Of a DNA stretch of 64,000 nt, positions 8,027 through 16,180 are shown piece after piece. The stretch covers positions 87,207 through 151,206 of the forward strand of contig NZ_KQ948738.1 of the NCBI RefSeq assembly GCF_001514195.1, read 5' to 3'. The position numbers were made by a program, and so were the translations under genes. Source of the DNA: Streptomyces griseorubiginosus. Lineage in GTDB: Bacteria; Actinomycetota; Actinomycetes; Streptomycetales; Streptomycetaceae. A model generated the notes under the pieces. It ran no database searches. It was not told the DNA's origin and was given only the letters and a program-made list of their open reading frames with translations. Numbering within the stretch: position 1 is the stretch's first letter; every line of letters starts with the position of its first letter.

Positions 8027-11000
8027 CGTCACCGGACCCAGCAGTCCGGACGGCAGTTGCGAGGGGAACGCCCAGGCGGTCGGGGTGGCCTCGGCGAGGT
8101 AGGGCGCCAGGGTGTTGTGGACGGTCACGTCGAGGCGCACGGTACGCCCGGCGCAGCCGCGCAGGGTGAAACGGTACGGCGCGCAGAAGGCCTCCCCGAC
8201 GAGCTCCCCGTCGACGGACACCGCCGCGCTGCCGCGCACCCGGCCCAGGTCGAGCACCGGATCCGGCCCGGCCGGCAGCTCAAGGGTCCGCGTGTACGTC
8301 ACGCCTCCGCTCCAGCCTCCCAGCCCGAACTCCCCCCACTCCCCCAGCGGCAGGGGTGCCGGAACCGTGCGCACCCGCACCGGCTCGCGCCAGGCCGAAC
8401 CACCGCGCAGGACGGCCGTGGGGGCGGTGACCACCTCCAACTCCGTTGCCTCGGACAGGGGTTGGTTGAGCATCAACTCGCAGGCGTGCAGATCGATTTC
8501 AGATCCGCGGCCGACCCTCACCCGGGCCGGAAGCTCCACCGGCAGCTCCAGGGACACGGTTCCCGCCGGCGCGGTGAACCGGAAGCGCTGTTCGGCCTCC
8601 CGGACGTCGTCGGTGGACCGCAGCGGCAGTACGGCGGAGCCGAGCACCGGCGCTCCGGCCAGCCACTCGGCCTCGGGCAGGGGGTGCGGTCGTACGGCAG
8701 CGGCACAGTGCTGCAACTCCCCCCAGCGGCCCTCGTGTTCGACGGTGAGCCCGCTCCACTCCCCCGTCCGCGCTTCCCAGCCGGGGCCGCTGACCAGGGC
8801 GGTGGTGCCCGCCACCAGGTCGACGAACACCGCGTCCCGGGCGTCCACGCTGTCGGTCACGAGTTCCAGCTCGTGACCGCCCGCGCTCAGGGCCAGTTCG
8901 TGCCGGAAGAACATCGGCACCGCGCCCCAGTCGGACTCGTAGTACTCGACCTTCTCCTGCCGCGCCACGACCGCTCCGTCGAGCAGGACGGTGACGCCCA
9001 CCGCGGCGCCCACGACGAGGACCGCCGTCGCCCCCGGGTCCGGGGTGCCGATCCGGCCGCTGTAGGTCACGCGGCCGTCCGGGCGGACGCCGTCGGGGAC
9101 TCGCATGAACAGCGGGCGTGGTACGAACCCGTCCGGACGGGACAGACAGAAGAAGCTGCCCAAGGGGGTGCCGGCGGCGCCCGAGATGGTCTGCGGGCGG
9201 TCCTGGGCGTCGGACAGCTCGTACTCGAGCACGTTGCGTGCCCGCTCGACCTCCACCCGGGCGGAGGCCAGGTAGCCGCCGCTGGTGTCGACCCTGCTGC
9301 CGTTCCACCACACGCGTTTGGTCGCGGCCGCGCCGATGTGCAGGTCGGCGGGCCCGCGGTGGTCGGTCTGCACGACGGTCCTGACCCGGGCGACGAGACC
9401 CGGCCCGGGCACGGGAACGCGGACGAACTCCTCGGGGACGAGCCCCTTGTTGCCCAGCAGCCCGTTCGGGTCCGGGATGCCGCGGCTCGACGAGTACAGC
9501 GAGACCTCCCACCCGGCCGGAGCCAACTCCCGCTCTCCGGAGAGGACTTGCTCGACTGCGGCCACGTCGAGGGGAGCCGGTGCCTGAGCGGCCGGCACGG
9601 GCGCAAGGACACGGACCCGATTGCCGTAGGTCACGCGCGCCCGCTCCCAGGGGCCGTCGCCCTCGCTCCACCGCATGGTCCAGATCTGCGGCTCGGCGAC
9701 GGACGAACCGGCGGGCAGCGCCAGGTCGCCCCAGGTGTTGTCCATCGTGGGGACGAGGCTGCCCTCCCAGCCGGTCGCCAGGTCGAGGGTCTGCGACGCC
9801 TGCGGCTCCGGCCTGGCGGGCGGAGGTGTGTCGTCCGTCGGCGGGCCTTCGCGCCATACGACGAGGGCAGCCGGGGCGCCTTCCAGGGGCACCTCGACGG
9901 TGGAGACGCCGTCGGTGACCGTGACCCGTGCGGGCCGCCGGTCACCGGTCGCCGGGTTCCAGACCTCGGCCTCGGCGACCGGTCCCCGCACGGTGACGGT
10001 GGAGCTGCGGGCGTAGCGGGCGGGGTCGATCTCGTGACGGCCCCTCGGCGGATGCGTACGGGCGTCGGGAAACGCCCCCGTGACCAGCGCGACCGCCATG
10101 TCGCCGTTCCTGCGGACGAGCAGCGGCACCTCCCCCGTGGCGTAGCCTGAGGCATCGGCGACCGCGGCCGCGGCGGCCTCGGCGTCGGGCACCCGCTCCA
10201 GGCGCGGGTGGTCCACCAGCGCTGCCACGACGGCGTCGTCACCGGACGTCCCCGCGGCGTGGGCCGGTGGTCGGCCGACGACCACGACCCGGCCTCCGGC
10301 GTCGAGGAGTTCGGTCAGCCGGCGGGCCGTCTCGTGCTCCAGGACACTCGTCGAGGGCAACAGGACGGCGGTGTACGCCAGGTCCCGGACGCGCAGGGCG
10401 CCGTCGCCGGCCTTGGCGCCCTGGACCGAGGCGTCGTCGATGACGTCGAAGGAGACGCGACGGCGGTCGAGGGCGCCCACGGCGGGTTCGAGCCAGTTGT
10501 TGGTGCCGCAGAGCTCCAGGTAGTGGCGCTGGGTCTCGTCGGCGTGGGGCTCGCCGAGGCGGCCGTCGCCGAAGTGCTGGACGGGGGCGTCGAGCGGGAT
10601 GAGGGCCTGCATGGTGGCGGTGGGGTGCAGGACCGCCACGTCGGCGCTGTAGGTGCCCCAGGACAGGATCGAGCAGATCCGGGCGACGGCCCGGGAGAAG
10701 GCGGGGTACTGCTGCCAGTAGGGCTGGCGCCAGTCGGTGGAGGGGGGCGCCCACTCGAACCAGCCGCCCGCGGTGCCGAAGTAACTGGCGTGCGGGTTGT
10801 ACAGGTTGGCGCCGCTGCGCAGGAAGGGCAGCAGCCAGTCGTAGGTCTCCTCCAGGGTGCCGCCCCAGCCGGAGGAGTGGAAGGACTCGATCCAGACGCG
10901 CTCGTGGCCGTAGAGGTGGGCCATGGAGGAGTGCACCTTGGCGTCGCCGTGGTGGTCGCTGCCGGCGGCGCTGTACCAGCGGTGGGTGCGGAAGTAGTCC

Positions 11001-11956
11001 GTGTAGAGCTGGGTCGACTGGGCCGGGTAGCCGGAGCGGGCCGGGTGGCTCTGGTCGCAGCCCAGGAGCAGGCCGCGCTCCTCGTGCCAGGCGGCGAGGG
11101 GGCGGAAGAGGGCCTCCTCGGTGAGTTCGGCACGGACGGCGTAGTAGTCGGCGCGGATTTTGCGGTCCCTCGGGCTGTCGCCCCTGAAGAGGGCCGGGAG
11201 GTAATCGAGGAGGTCGTAGCCGCGCCTGGTGCGGAACTCCTCGGGGAACCGTGCGGTCCAGGAGTTGGTGGCGGGCAGTTCGTCCTGGAAGCTGCCGGCG
11301 ATGACGTTGCCCAGGTACTCGGGGACGCGGCGGTCGTACTCGTGATGAATGGCGTCGAACAGGCGACCGACCGACTGGGGGTTCAGGTAGTCGAAGGCGG
11401 TGGGGACGGCGAGGACCAGGCGGACCTCGGTGCCGTCGGGGGCCTCGATCCGCGCAAGCCCGGTGGGACGGCCGGAGTCCGTTGCGCCGACCGGCAGGCG
11501 TGCACCCGAACTGTCGTACGCCCCGAGCAGTGCCTCGGCGCCCCGCAGCGCGACCGTGCCGCCCGACACGACGGCCGTGCGCGAGCGCAGGGCCCGGCCC
11601 GCCGCCTCGGGGTGCCGTCGGGTGATGCCGCCCTGGACGTTGGCGCCGGAGAAGCCGATCTGGTCGTAGAACCACAGGCGGGTGCCCAGGTCACCGGCGA
11701 TCTCGCAGGCGTCGGTGAAGCGGGCCCACCACTCCTCGCCGAACCACACCGGATCGTCGGTGCGGGCGCCGAAGGTCGGGCCGGCCGGGGCCAGGTTGAT
11801 CACCACGAGGTTGTGGACGCCGCCGTCCGCGAACCGGCGCAGCTGCCAGGCGAGGCGCTCGCGGGTCACCTTGGCGCCGGACCACCACCACAGCGGGGTG
11901 GGTCCGAAGTCCCGGGGCGGGTTATCGAACAGCTGTCGCAGAGCTGGAGAGATCAC
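8003..11956 (-). CDS. Large glycoside hydrolase, GH106 alpha-L-rhamnosidase-like
   Basis: A 1317-aa protein. The opening block PLWWWSGAKVTRERLAWQLRRFADGG followed by VVINLAPAGPTFG, RLWFYDQIGFSGANVQGG and later SYFGTAGGWFEWAPPS matches the GH106 alpha-L-rhamnosidase type, which removes terminal rhamnose from plant glycosides and polysaccharides. C-terminal parts look like beta-sandwich carbohydrate-binding domains (LPAGPDPVLDLGRVRGSAAVSVDGE). No signal peptide is visible, so it probably acts on imported oligosaccharides or glycosides. GTG 11956 is chosen because AAGGA precedes it by about six bases; a TTG 14 codons upstream is the alternative. It is divergent from the MFS permease, with two LacI-type boxes between them. 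Rhamnose specificity is inferred from family resemblance. Confidence 0.75.
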   Translation of the reverse strand: MISPALRQLFDNPPRDFGPTPLWWWSGAKVTRERLAWQLRRFADGGVHNLVVINLAPAGPTFGARTDDPVWFGEEWWARFTDACEIAGDLGTRLWFYDQIGFSGANVQGGITRRHPEAAGRALRSRTAVVSGGTVALRGAEALLGAYDSSGARLPVGATDSGRPTGLARIEAPDGTEVRLVLAVPTAFDYLNPQSVGRLFDAIHHEYDRRVPEYLGNVIAGSFQDELPATNSWTARFPEEFRTRRGYDLLDYLPALFRGDSPRDRKIRADYYAVRAELTEEALFRPLAAWHEERGLLLGCDQSHPARSGYPAQSTQLYTDYFRTHRWYSAAGSDHHGDAKVHSSMAHLYGHERVWIESFHSSGWGGTLEETYDWLLPFLRSGANLYNPHASYFGTAGGWFEWAPPSTDWRQPYWQQYPAFSRAVARICSILSWGTYSADVAVLHPTATMQALIPLDAPVQHFGDGRLGEPHADETQRHYLELCGTNNWLEPAVGALDRRRVSFDVIDDASVQGAKAGDGALRVRDLAYTAVLLPSTSVLEHETARRLTELLDAGGRVVVVGRPPAHAAGTSGDDAVVAALVDHPRLERVPDAEAAAAAVADASGYATGEVPLLVRRNGDMAVALVTGAFPDARTHPPRGRHEIDPARYARSSTVTVRGPVAEAEVWNPATGDRRPARVTVTDGVSTVEVPLEGAPAALVVWREGPPTDDTPPPARPEPQASQTLDLATGWEGSLVPTMDNTWGDLALPAGSSVAEPQIWTMRWSEGDGPWERARVTYGNRVRVLAPVPAAQAPAPLDVAAVEQVLSGERELAPAGWEVSLYSSSRGIPDPNGLLGNKGLVPEEFVRVPVPGPGLVARVRTVVQTDHRGPADLHIGAAATKRVWWNGSRVDTSGGYLASARVEVERARNVLEYELSDAQDRPQTISGAAGTPLGSFFCLSRPDGFVPRPLFMRVPDGVRPDGRVTYSGRIGTPDPGATAVLVVGAAVGVTVLLDGAVVARQEKVEYYESDWGAVPMFFRHELALSAGGHELELVTDSVDARDAVFVDLVAGTTALVSGPGWEARTGEWSGLTVEHEGRWGELQHCAAAVRPHPLPEAEWLAGAPVLGSAVLPLRSTDDVREAEQRFRFTAPAGTVSLELPVELPARVRVGRGSEIDLHACELMLNQPLSEATELEVVTAPTAVLRGGSAWREPVRVRTVPAPLPLGEWGEFGLGGWSGGVTYTRTLELPAGPDPVLDLGRVRGSAAVSVDGELVGEAFCAPYRFTLRGCAGRTVRLDVTVHNTLAPYLAEATPTAWAFPSQLPSGLLGPVTLERPVGG

Positions 11957-11995
11957 GGATAGGTCCTTCCGACTGGCCCGGACACTCTCACGGAT

Positions 11996-12009
11996 CAAAA
12001 ACGTTTTAC
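11996..12009. promoter_or_regulatory. LacI-type operator box proximal to the GH106 gene
   Basis: CAAAAACGTTTTAC carries the perfect decamer AAAACGTTTT, centred on CG, 40 bases upstream of the glycosidase start. It shares its core with the boxes at 6931 and 12099 and is placed to repress the glycosidase. Confidence 0.7.
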
Positions 12010-12098
12010 ATCAGCCTCACCGTAAGACAGGCCCGAGGAGCCCACCAGGGCCGCGGGGCCGTCAGGTCGTTTCCACGGATGGCCGCATGACGTCTTGT

Positions 12099-12112
12099 TG
12101 GAACGTTTTTAC
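12099..12112. promoter_or_regulatory. LacI-type operator box proximal to the MFS permease
   Basis: TGGAACGTTTTTAC repeats the AACGTTTTTAC core in the opposite orientation to the GH106-proximal box, about 80 bases upstream of the permease start. The two boxes are about 100 bases centre to centre, compatible with looping by a tetrameric LacI protein (inference). Confidence 0.6.
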
Positions 12113-12193
12113 GCTCCTATAGTCGCTGGAATCGGCCGAGAACAGCGACGTCCCCCTCCGCTCGGACCCACTCTCCCCAGACGGAGCCGCATC

Positions 12194-13492
12194 ATGGCCC
12201 GAACCTCCCCTGCCCCGAACCAGCCGGAACCCCCCATCGAGAAGCGCCTGTGGAAGGTCGCGACGCTCTCCGGCATGGCGTCCTACCTCGACGCCGCACT
12301 CATCGTCAGCATCGGCGTCAACCTGGCCATCTACCGCGACGCCTACGACATGGGCGTCTGGATGGCCGGGGCGATCAGCGCGATCGTCACCATCTGCATC
12401 GCGGTCGGATCCCTGGTCGGCGGCCGTCTCGCCGACGTCTTCGGTCGCCGCCGCCTCTACAACCTCGACATCCTCTGCTACGCCGTCGGGGCGATCATCA
12501 TCACGCTGGCGCCCGACGACATCACCCTTCTGGTGGGTGTCCTGCTCGCCGGTCTCGCGGCGGGCGCCGACCTGCCGACCTCCCTGGCGGTCGTCTCGGA
12601 CGCGGCCCCCGACCACGCCCGGGGCAGACTCATCGCGTTCACGCAGGTCATGTGGATGCTGGGCATCATCGTCGTGGTCTTCGCCGGCTTCGCCCTGTCG
12701 GACACCGGCATGCTCGGCGCCCGCCTCATCACCGCCCATCTGGCCGTCGCCGCACTGCTCACCTGGCATCTGCGCTCCCGGCTGGAGCTGGCCACCGGGC
12801 CGGACCCGGAGCAGGACCGGGTCACGACGGAGAAGCCGGCCGAGCAGCAGGGTGTGGCCCTGAAGAACGTCTGGACCCGCGCCGCGCTGGTGCCCATGCT
12901 CGCCACCTTCGCCTTCTACGTCACATGGGGCCTCGGCGCCAACACCATGGGCCAGTTCACGACGTATCTGCTGGTCACCGTCAGCGGGGCCTCGCAGAGC
13001 GTGGCGACCGGCATCAATCTCGCGTGTCTGCCGATCGGTCTGCTGCTGACGCTCGCCTTCGTGCGGATCGCCGACGGCCCGCGGCGCGACAAGATGTTCT
13101 ACGTCGCCACGGTCGTGCAGATCGCCGCCTTCGCGATCGGCACCCTCACCCTCGGCGCCATCGTGGGCTTCCTCGTCTTCTACGTCCTCTACCAGCTGTC
13201 CTATCCCTTCGCGGGCGAGGCCAACTACAAGGTGTGGTCGCAGCTGACGCTGCCCGCGGACACCCGGGGCACCACGCAGGGCATCACCTACGCCGTCTCC
13301 CGCGGGGTCTTCGCGGGCGTCGCGTTCGTCACGCCCGCACTCCTGGACAGGAGCCCCAGCCTGTTGCTGTGGGTGATCACCGGGTGCATGGCGCTGTCGG
13401 CGATCGCGGGCGTCTACATCGTGCGCGTCCTCGTGCCCCGCGCGGCCCCGGACGTCACCGCGCCGGCCGACGTCAGGGTCGCGCAGACCTGA
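12194..13492 (+). CDS. MFS sugar permease
   Basis: A 432-aa twelve-helix major facilitator. The MFS signature GGRLADVFGRRRLY lies between helices 2 and 3 (about residues 76-89) and PDHARGRLIAF between helices 4 and 5. Two six-helix halves flank a charged central loop (TGPDPEQDRVTTEKPAEQQ). The KVATLSGMASYLDAALI opening is typical of sugar-porter-like members. ATG at 12194 has GGAG about eight bases upstream. It is divergent from the GH106 glycosidase and 25 bases upstream of an isomerase-like gene, so it probably imports the sugar or glycoside handled by both. Substrate inferred from context only. Confidence 0.85.
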   Translation: MARTSPAPNQPEPPIEKRLWKVATLSGMASYLDAALIVSIGVNLAIYRDAYDMGVWMAGAISAIVTICIAVGSLVGGRLADVFGRRRLYNLDILCYAVGAIIITLAPDDITLLVGVLLAGLAAGADLPTSLAVVSDAAPDHARGRLIAFTQVMWMLGIIVVVFAGFALSDTGMLGARLITAHLAVAALLTWHLRSRLELATGPDPEQDRVTTEKPAEQQGVALKNVWTRAALVPMLATFAFYVTWGLGANTMGQFTTYLLVTVSGASQSVATGINLACLPIGLLLTLAFVRIADGPRRDKMFYVATVVQIAAFAIGTLTLGAIVGFLVFYVLYQLSYPFAGEANYKVWSQLTLPADTRGTTQGITYAVSRGVFAGVAFVTPALLDRSPSLLLWVITGCMALSAIAGVYIVRVLVPRAAPDVTAPADVRVAQT

Positions 13493-13517
13493 ACCGACCA
13501 CCGAAGGAGCGCCGACC

Positions 13518-14990
13518 ATGGCGACCACCGAATCCACCACGACCCGTCCCGGTGAACGGCAGGCCGCCCTGGCCGAGTTGCTCCCGCCCGTGACCCGTCG
13601 CCGCCCGCGGATCGGGCTGGTCTCCGGCGGACTCGGCACCTACTGGCCGCAGTTCCCCGGCCTGCTGCCCCAGTTGAAGGAGTCGGCGGCCTATGTCGCC
13701 GAGCGGCTGGGCCAGTTGGACGCCGAGGTGACGGACGCCGGGTTCGTCTCCGACGCCCAGGAGGGCGCGGCCGCCGCCGAGCGGCTGCGCCGGGCGGACT
13801 GCGATCTGATCGTGCTGTTCCTGACGACGTACCTGACCTCGTCGATGGTGCTGCCGATCGCCCAGCGGACCCACACCCCGGTCCTGGTCGTCGACCTCCA
13901 GCCGTCCGAGCGGATGGACCACGCGTCCTTCGACACGGGTGCCTGGCTGGCGTACTGCTCGCAGTGCTCGGTGCCGGAGGTCGGCAACGTCTTCCGGCGG
14001 GCCGGGATCCCCTTCCGGTCGGTGTCCGGCTGGCTGCGGCAGGAGTCGGCGTGGCGGCGCGTCGAGCGGTGGGTGCGGGCCGCGCACGTCCGGGCCGCGC
14101 TGCGGCACGCCCGGCACGGGCTGATGGGGCACGTGTATCCCGGGATGCTCGATGTGCAGACCGATCCGACGCTGCTATCCGCGACCTTCGGCTCGCACGT
14201 CGAGGTGCTGGAGTTCGACGACCTGCGCCAGCGGGTGGAGAAGGTGACCGAGGCGGAGACCCGGGAGCGGGTGGCGCTGGCGCGCAAGGTGTTCAGCATC
14301 GACGGCAGCGTGGTCGACGAGGACTTCGCCTGGGGCGCGACCGTGTCGGTGGCCCTGGACCGGCTGGTGGAGGACTTCCGGCTCGACTCGCTCGCCTACT
14401 ACCACCGGGGCCTCGACGGCGAGCTGCACGAGCGGATCGGTGCCGGGATGATCCTGGGGGCCTCGCTGCTCACCGCCCGGGGAGTGCCCGCGGCCGGTGA
14501 GTTCGAACTGCGCACCAGTATCGCCCAGTTGGCCTCGCAGAGCATCGGCGCCGGGGGCTCCTTCACGGAGATCCAGGCGCTGAACTTCGAGGACGGCGTG
14601 GTGGAGATGGGCCACGACGGGCCCGCCCACCTGGCGCTCAGCTCCCGCGACCCGCTGCTGCGGGGTCTCGGCGTCTACCACGGCAAGCGCGGCTGGGGCG
14701 TCAGCGTGGAGTTCGACGTCCGGCCGGGGCCGGTCACCCTCCTCGGGCTCGGCCAGGACGCGGACGGCAGCCTGTCCTTCATCACGTCCGAGGGCACGGT
14801 CGTCCCCGGACCGGTCCTGGAGATCGGCAACACGACCAGCCGGGTGGACTTCGGCCGGGACCCCGGGGAGTGGGTGGACGCGTGGAGCGCCACGGGGGTC
14901 GGGCATCACTGGTCGCTCGCGGTGGGCCGGCACGGCGCCGACTTCGGCGCGGCGGCGAGTCTGCTGGGGATCGATCACCGGGAGGCATAG
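13518..14990 (+). CDS. L-fucose/L-arabinose isomerase-like protein
   Basis: A 490-aa cytosolic protein of the L-fucose isomerase-like fold, which converts aldoses to ketoses using Mn2+. The N-terminal Rossmann-like domain (RIGLVSGGLGTYWPQF), the ADCDLIVLFLTTYLTSSMVLPIAQRT helix, GHVYPGMLDVQTDPTLLSATFGSHVE and the C-terminal GGSFTEIQALNFEDGVVEMGHDGPAHLAL block are the family's usual order. GAAGGAGCG precedes ATG 13518. It follows the MFS permease by 25 bases and so belongs to the same operon, giving uptake plus first catabolic step. The 3' terminus is part of a 23-bp tandem duplication that repeats the stop codon. The natural sugar (rhamnose, arabinose or fucose) is not decidable from sequence. 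Confidence 0.8.
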   Translation: MATTESTTTRPGERQAALAELLPPVTRRRPRIGLVSGGLGTYWPQFPGLLPQLKESAAYVAERLGQLDAEVTDAGFVSDAQEGAAAAERLRRADCDLIVLFLTTYLTSSMVLPIAQRTHTPVLVVDLQPSERMDHASFDTGAWLAYCSQCSVPEVGNVFRRAGIPFRSVSGWLRQESAWRRVERWVRAAHVRAALRHARHGLMGHVYPGMLDVQTDPTLLSATFGSHVEVLEFDDLRQRVEKVTEAETRERVALARKVFSIDGSVVDEDFAWGATVSVALDRLVEDFRLDSLAYYHRGLDGELHERIGAGMILGASLLTARGVPAAGEFELRTSIAQLASQSIGAGGSFTEIQALNFEDGVVEMGHDGPAHLALSSRDPLLRGLGVYHGKRGWGVSVEFDVRPGPVTLLGLGQDADGSLSFITSEGTVVPGPVLEIGNTTSRVDFGRDPGEWVDAWSATGVGHHWSLAVGRHGADFGAAASLLGIDHREA

Positions 14991-15020
14991 GGAGCGGTCA
15001 CCGGGAGGTATAAGGAGCGG
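14975..15020. repeat. Two-copy 23-bp tandem repeat containing the isomerase stop codon
   Basis: The unit at 14975-14997 begins TCACCGGGAGGCATAG and includes the last codons and TAG of the isomerase gene. It is repeated at 14998-15020 with two substitutions. The second copy lies wholly outside the gene, so the amplification extended the 3' end outward. Confidence 0.8.
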
Positions 15021-15029
15021 TCCGGCCGC

Positions 15030-15213
15030 GGTCGAGGGGCCCGAGCCACCCACACCCGCGGCCAGGAGGCCCCAGCCACCCACACCCGCGCGTCAGGGGA
15101 CCTAAGCCACCCACACCCGCGACAAGAGGGCCCAGTCACCCGCACCCGCAAGTCAAGGGGCCCTGAGCCACCCGCACCCGCGGTCAAGGGGCCTGAGTCG
15201 CCCGCACCCGTGC
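15030..15213. repeat. Six-copy ~30-bp tandem repeat running out of the GntR gene's 3' end
   Basis: The core CCAC/GCCGCACCCG recurs with CACCCG at 15053, 15083, 15114, 15143, 15175 and 15205, i.e. periods of 29-32 bases. Read on the minus strand the innermost unit encodes the last residues (RVRATQAP) and stop of the GntR gene; the other copies are non-coding derivatives. Units are contiguous with no unique spacers, so this is not a CRISPR array. Confidence 0.85.
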
Positions 15214-15939
15214 CAGGACGTCCCGGATCATCTCCGCGCTGATCATGAAGTGCTCCCTCGCGATCTCCTCGGCGCGCTCCGGCTCACCCGCCGCCACGGC
15301 CTCGTAGAGCGCGGTGTGCCCATGGCCGGCCCGCTCATGGTGGGACCGCTCGCCCCTGCCCCAGGGCTCGACCGGGAAGCCCAGGCTGATGCGGGTGAGC
15401 AGGTCCCGGCTGAGCTGGGCGATCTGCGGATTGTGGGTGGCCGCGCAGATCGCCCGGTGGAACGCGCTGTCGGCGGCCTGCTCCTCGCGGGGTGTGCTCG
15501 CGGAGAGGTGCGCGGACAGTGCCTCGCGCATCGGCTCCAGATCCTCGGGCCGGCGCCGCCGGGCGGCCGTCGCGGCCACCATGCCCTCCACCAGACCGCG
15601 CAGGTCGAAGAGTTGCTCGAACTCCGCCCAGCGGGGCAGCAGCGTACGGCGGACCGCGGCGCCGGAGGACTCGGTCCAGCTGTCGCGGACGAACGCCCCG
15701 CCGTTGCGGCCCCGCCGGCTCTCCACGACCCCCAGCGCCTGGAGACGGGCCACCGCCTCGCGCACGGTGGGACGGCTAACGCCGAGCAGTCCGGTCAGAT
15801 CGCGTTCGGCGGGCAGCCGCTCGCCGGGCAGGAAGTCGCCGACGGCGATGGCGGTGAGCAGCCGGTCGGTGACCTCGTCGACCGCCGAAGTCACCCTGAC
15901 CGGACGCAGCGAGGCCGTCGGACCGTCGCCCAGGAGCAC
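15184..15939 (-). CDS. FadR-subfamily GntR transcriptional regulator
   Basis: A 251-aa regulator. Residues about 18-85 form the winged helix (VTDRLLTAIAVGDFLPGERLPAERDL, GVSRPTVREAVARLQALGVV) and the rest is an all-helical FCD effector domain (FDLRGLVEGMVAATAARRR, FHRAICAATHNPQIAQL, GHTALYEAVAAGEPERAEEIAREHF). It is divergent from proline iminopeptidase and the peptide ABC operon, and a 9-bp-arm palindrome sits between them, so it probably controls that operon. GTG 15939 lacks a ribosome binding site. A CTG at 15990 has GGGAGG at ideal spacing and would add 17 residues. The 3' end is part of a six-copy tandem repeat. Confidence 0.9.
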   Translation of the reverse strand: MLLGDGPTASLRPVRVTSAVDEVTDRLLTAIAVGDFLPGERLPAERDLTGLLGVSRPTVREAVARLQALGVVESRRGRNGGAFVRDSWTESSGAAVRRTLLPRWAEFEQLFDLRGLVEGMVAATAARRRRPEDLEPMREALSAHLSASTPREEQAADSAFHRAICAATHNPQIAQLSRDLLTRISLGFPVEPWGRGERSHHERAGHGHTALYEAVAAGEPERAEEIAREHFMISAEMIRDVLARVRATQAP

Positions 15940-16069
15940 GCGGTCGAGGACGCGCGAGAACTCGTCACCGGGCTCGGATGCGGATGTCAGGTGTCCTCCC
16001 GCAAGTCGTCGTTCCTGTAAACGAACACGGGCCGTGTGAACCCGTCGTTACGTCTTTCCCTGCCCCAGC

Positions 16070-16096
16070 TAAAAGGTCTTGTGGACTGACCTTTTA
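16070..16096. promoter_or_regulatory. Inverted-repeat operator in the GntR / iminopeptidase divergent region
   Basis: TAAAAGGTC (16070-16078) and GACCTTTTA (16088-16096) are exact reverse complements with a nine-base spacer containing TGTGGAC. The site lies between the two divergent starts, which is where a GntR/FadR-type regulator would bind to control both itself and the peptide-uptake operon. Confidence 0.65.
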
Positions 16097-16180
16097 CCGC
16101 CCCACTATCTCACCCATCCGTCACACCCAACTATTTTCAGACGTCGGTCGGCTGGTTCCGACCGGTCTGGGAGGCTCTTC

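Noticed and set aside
10208..11962. Long plus-strand frame opposite the GH106 gene
   Set aside because: No ribosome binding site or family; the minus strand encodes the recognisable glycosidase.
15030..15213. CRISPR array
   Set aside because: The ~30-bp units are contiguous with no unique spacers, vary in sequence and include a gene's stop codon; no cas genes are present.
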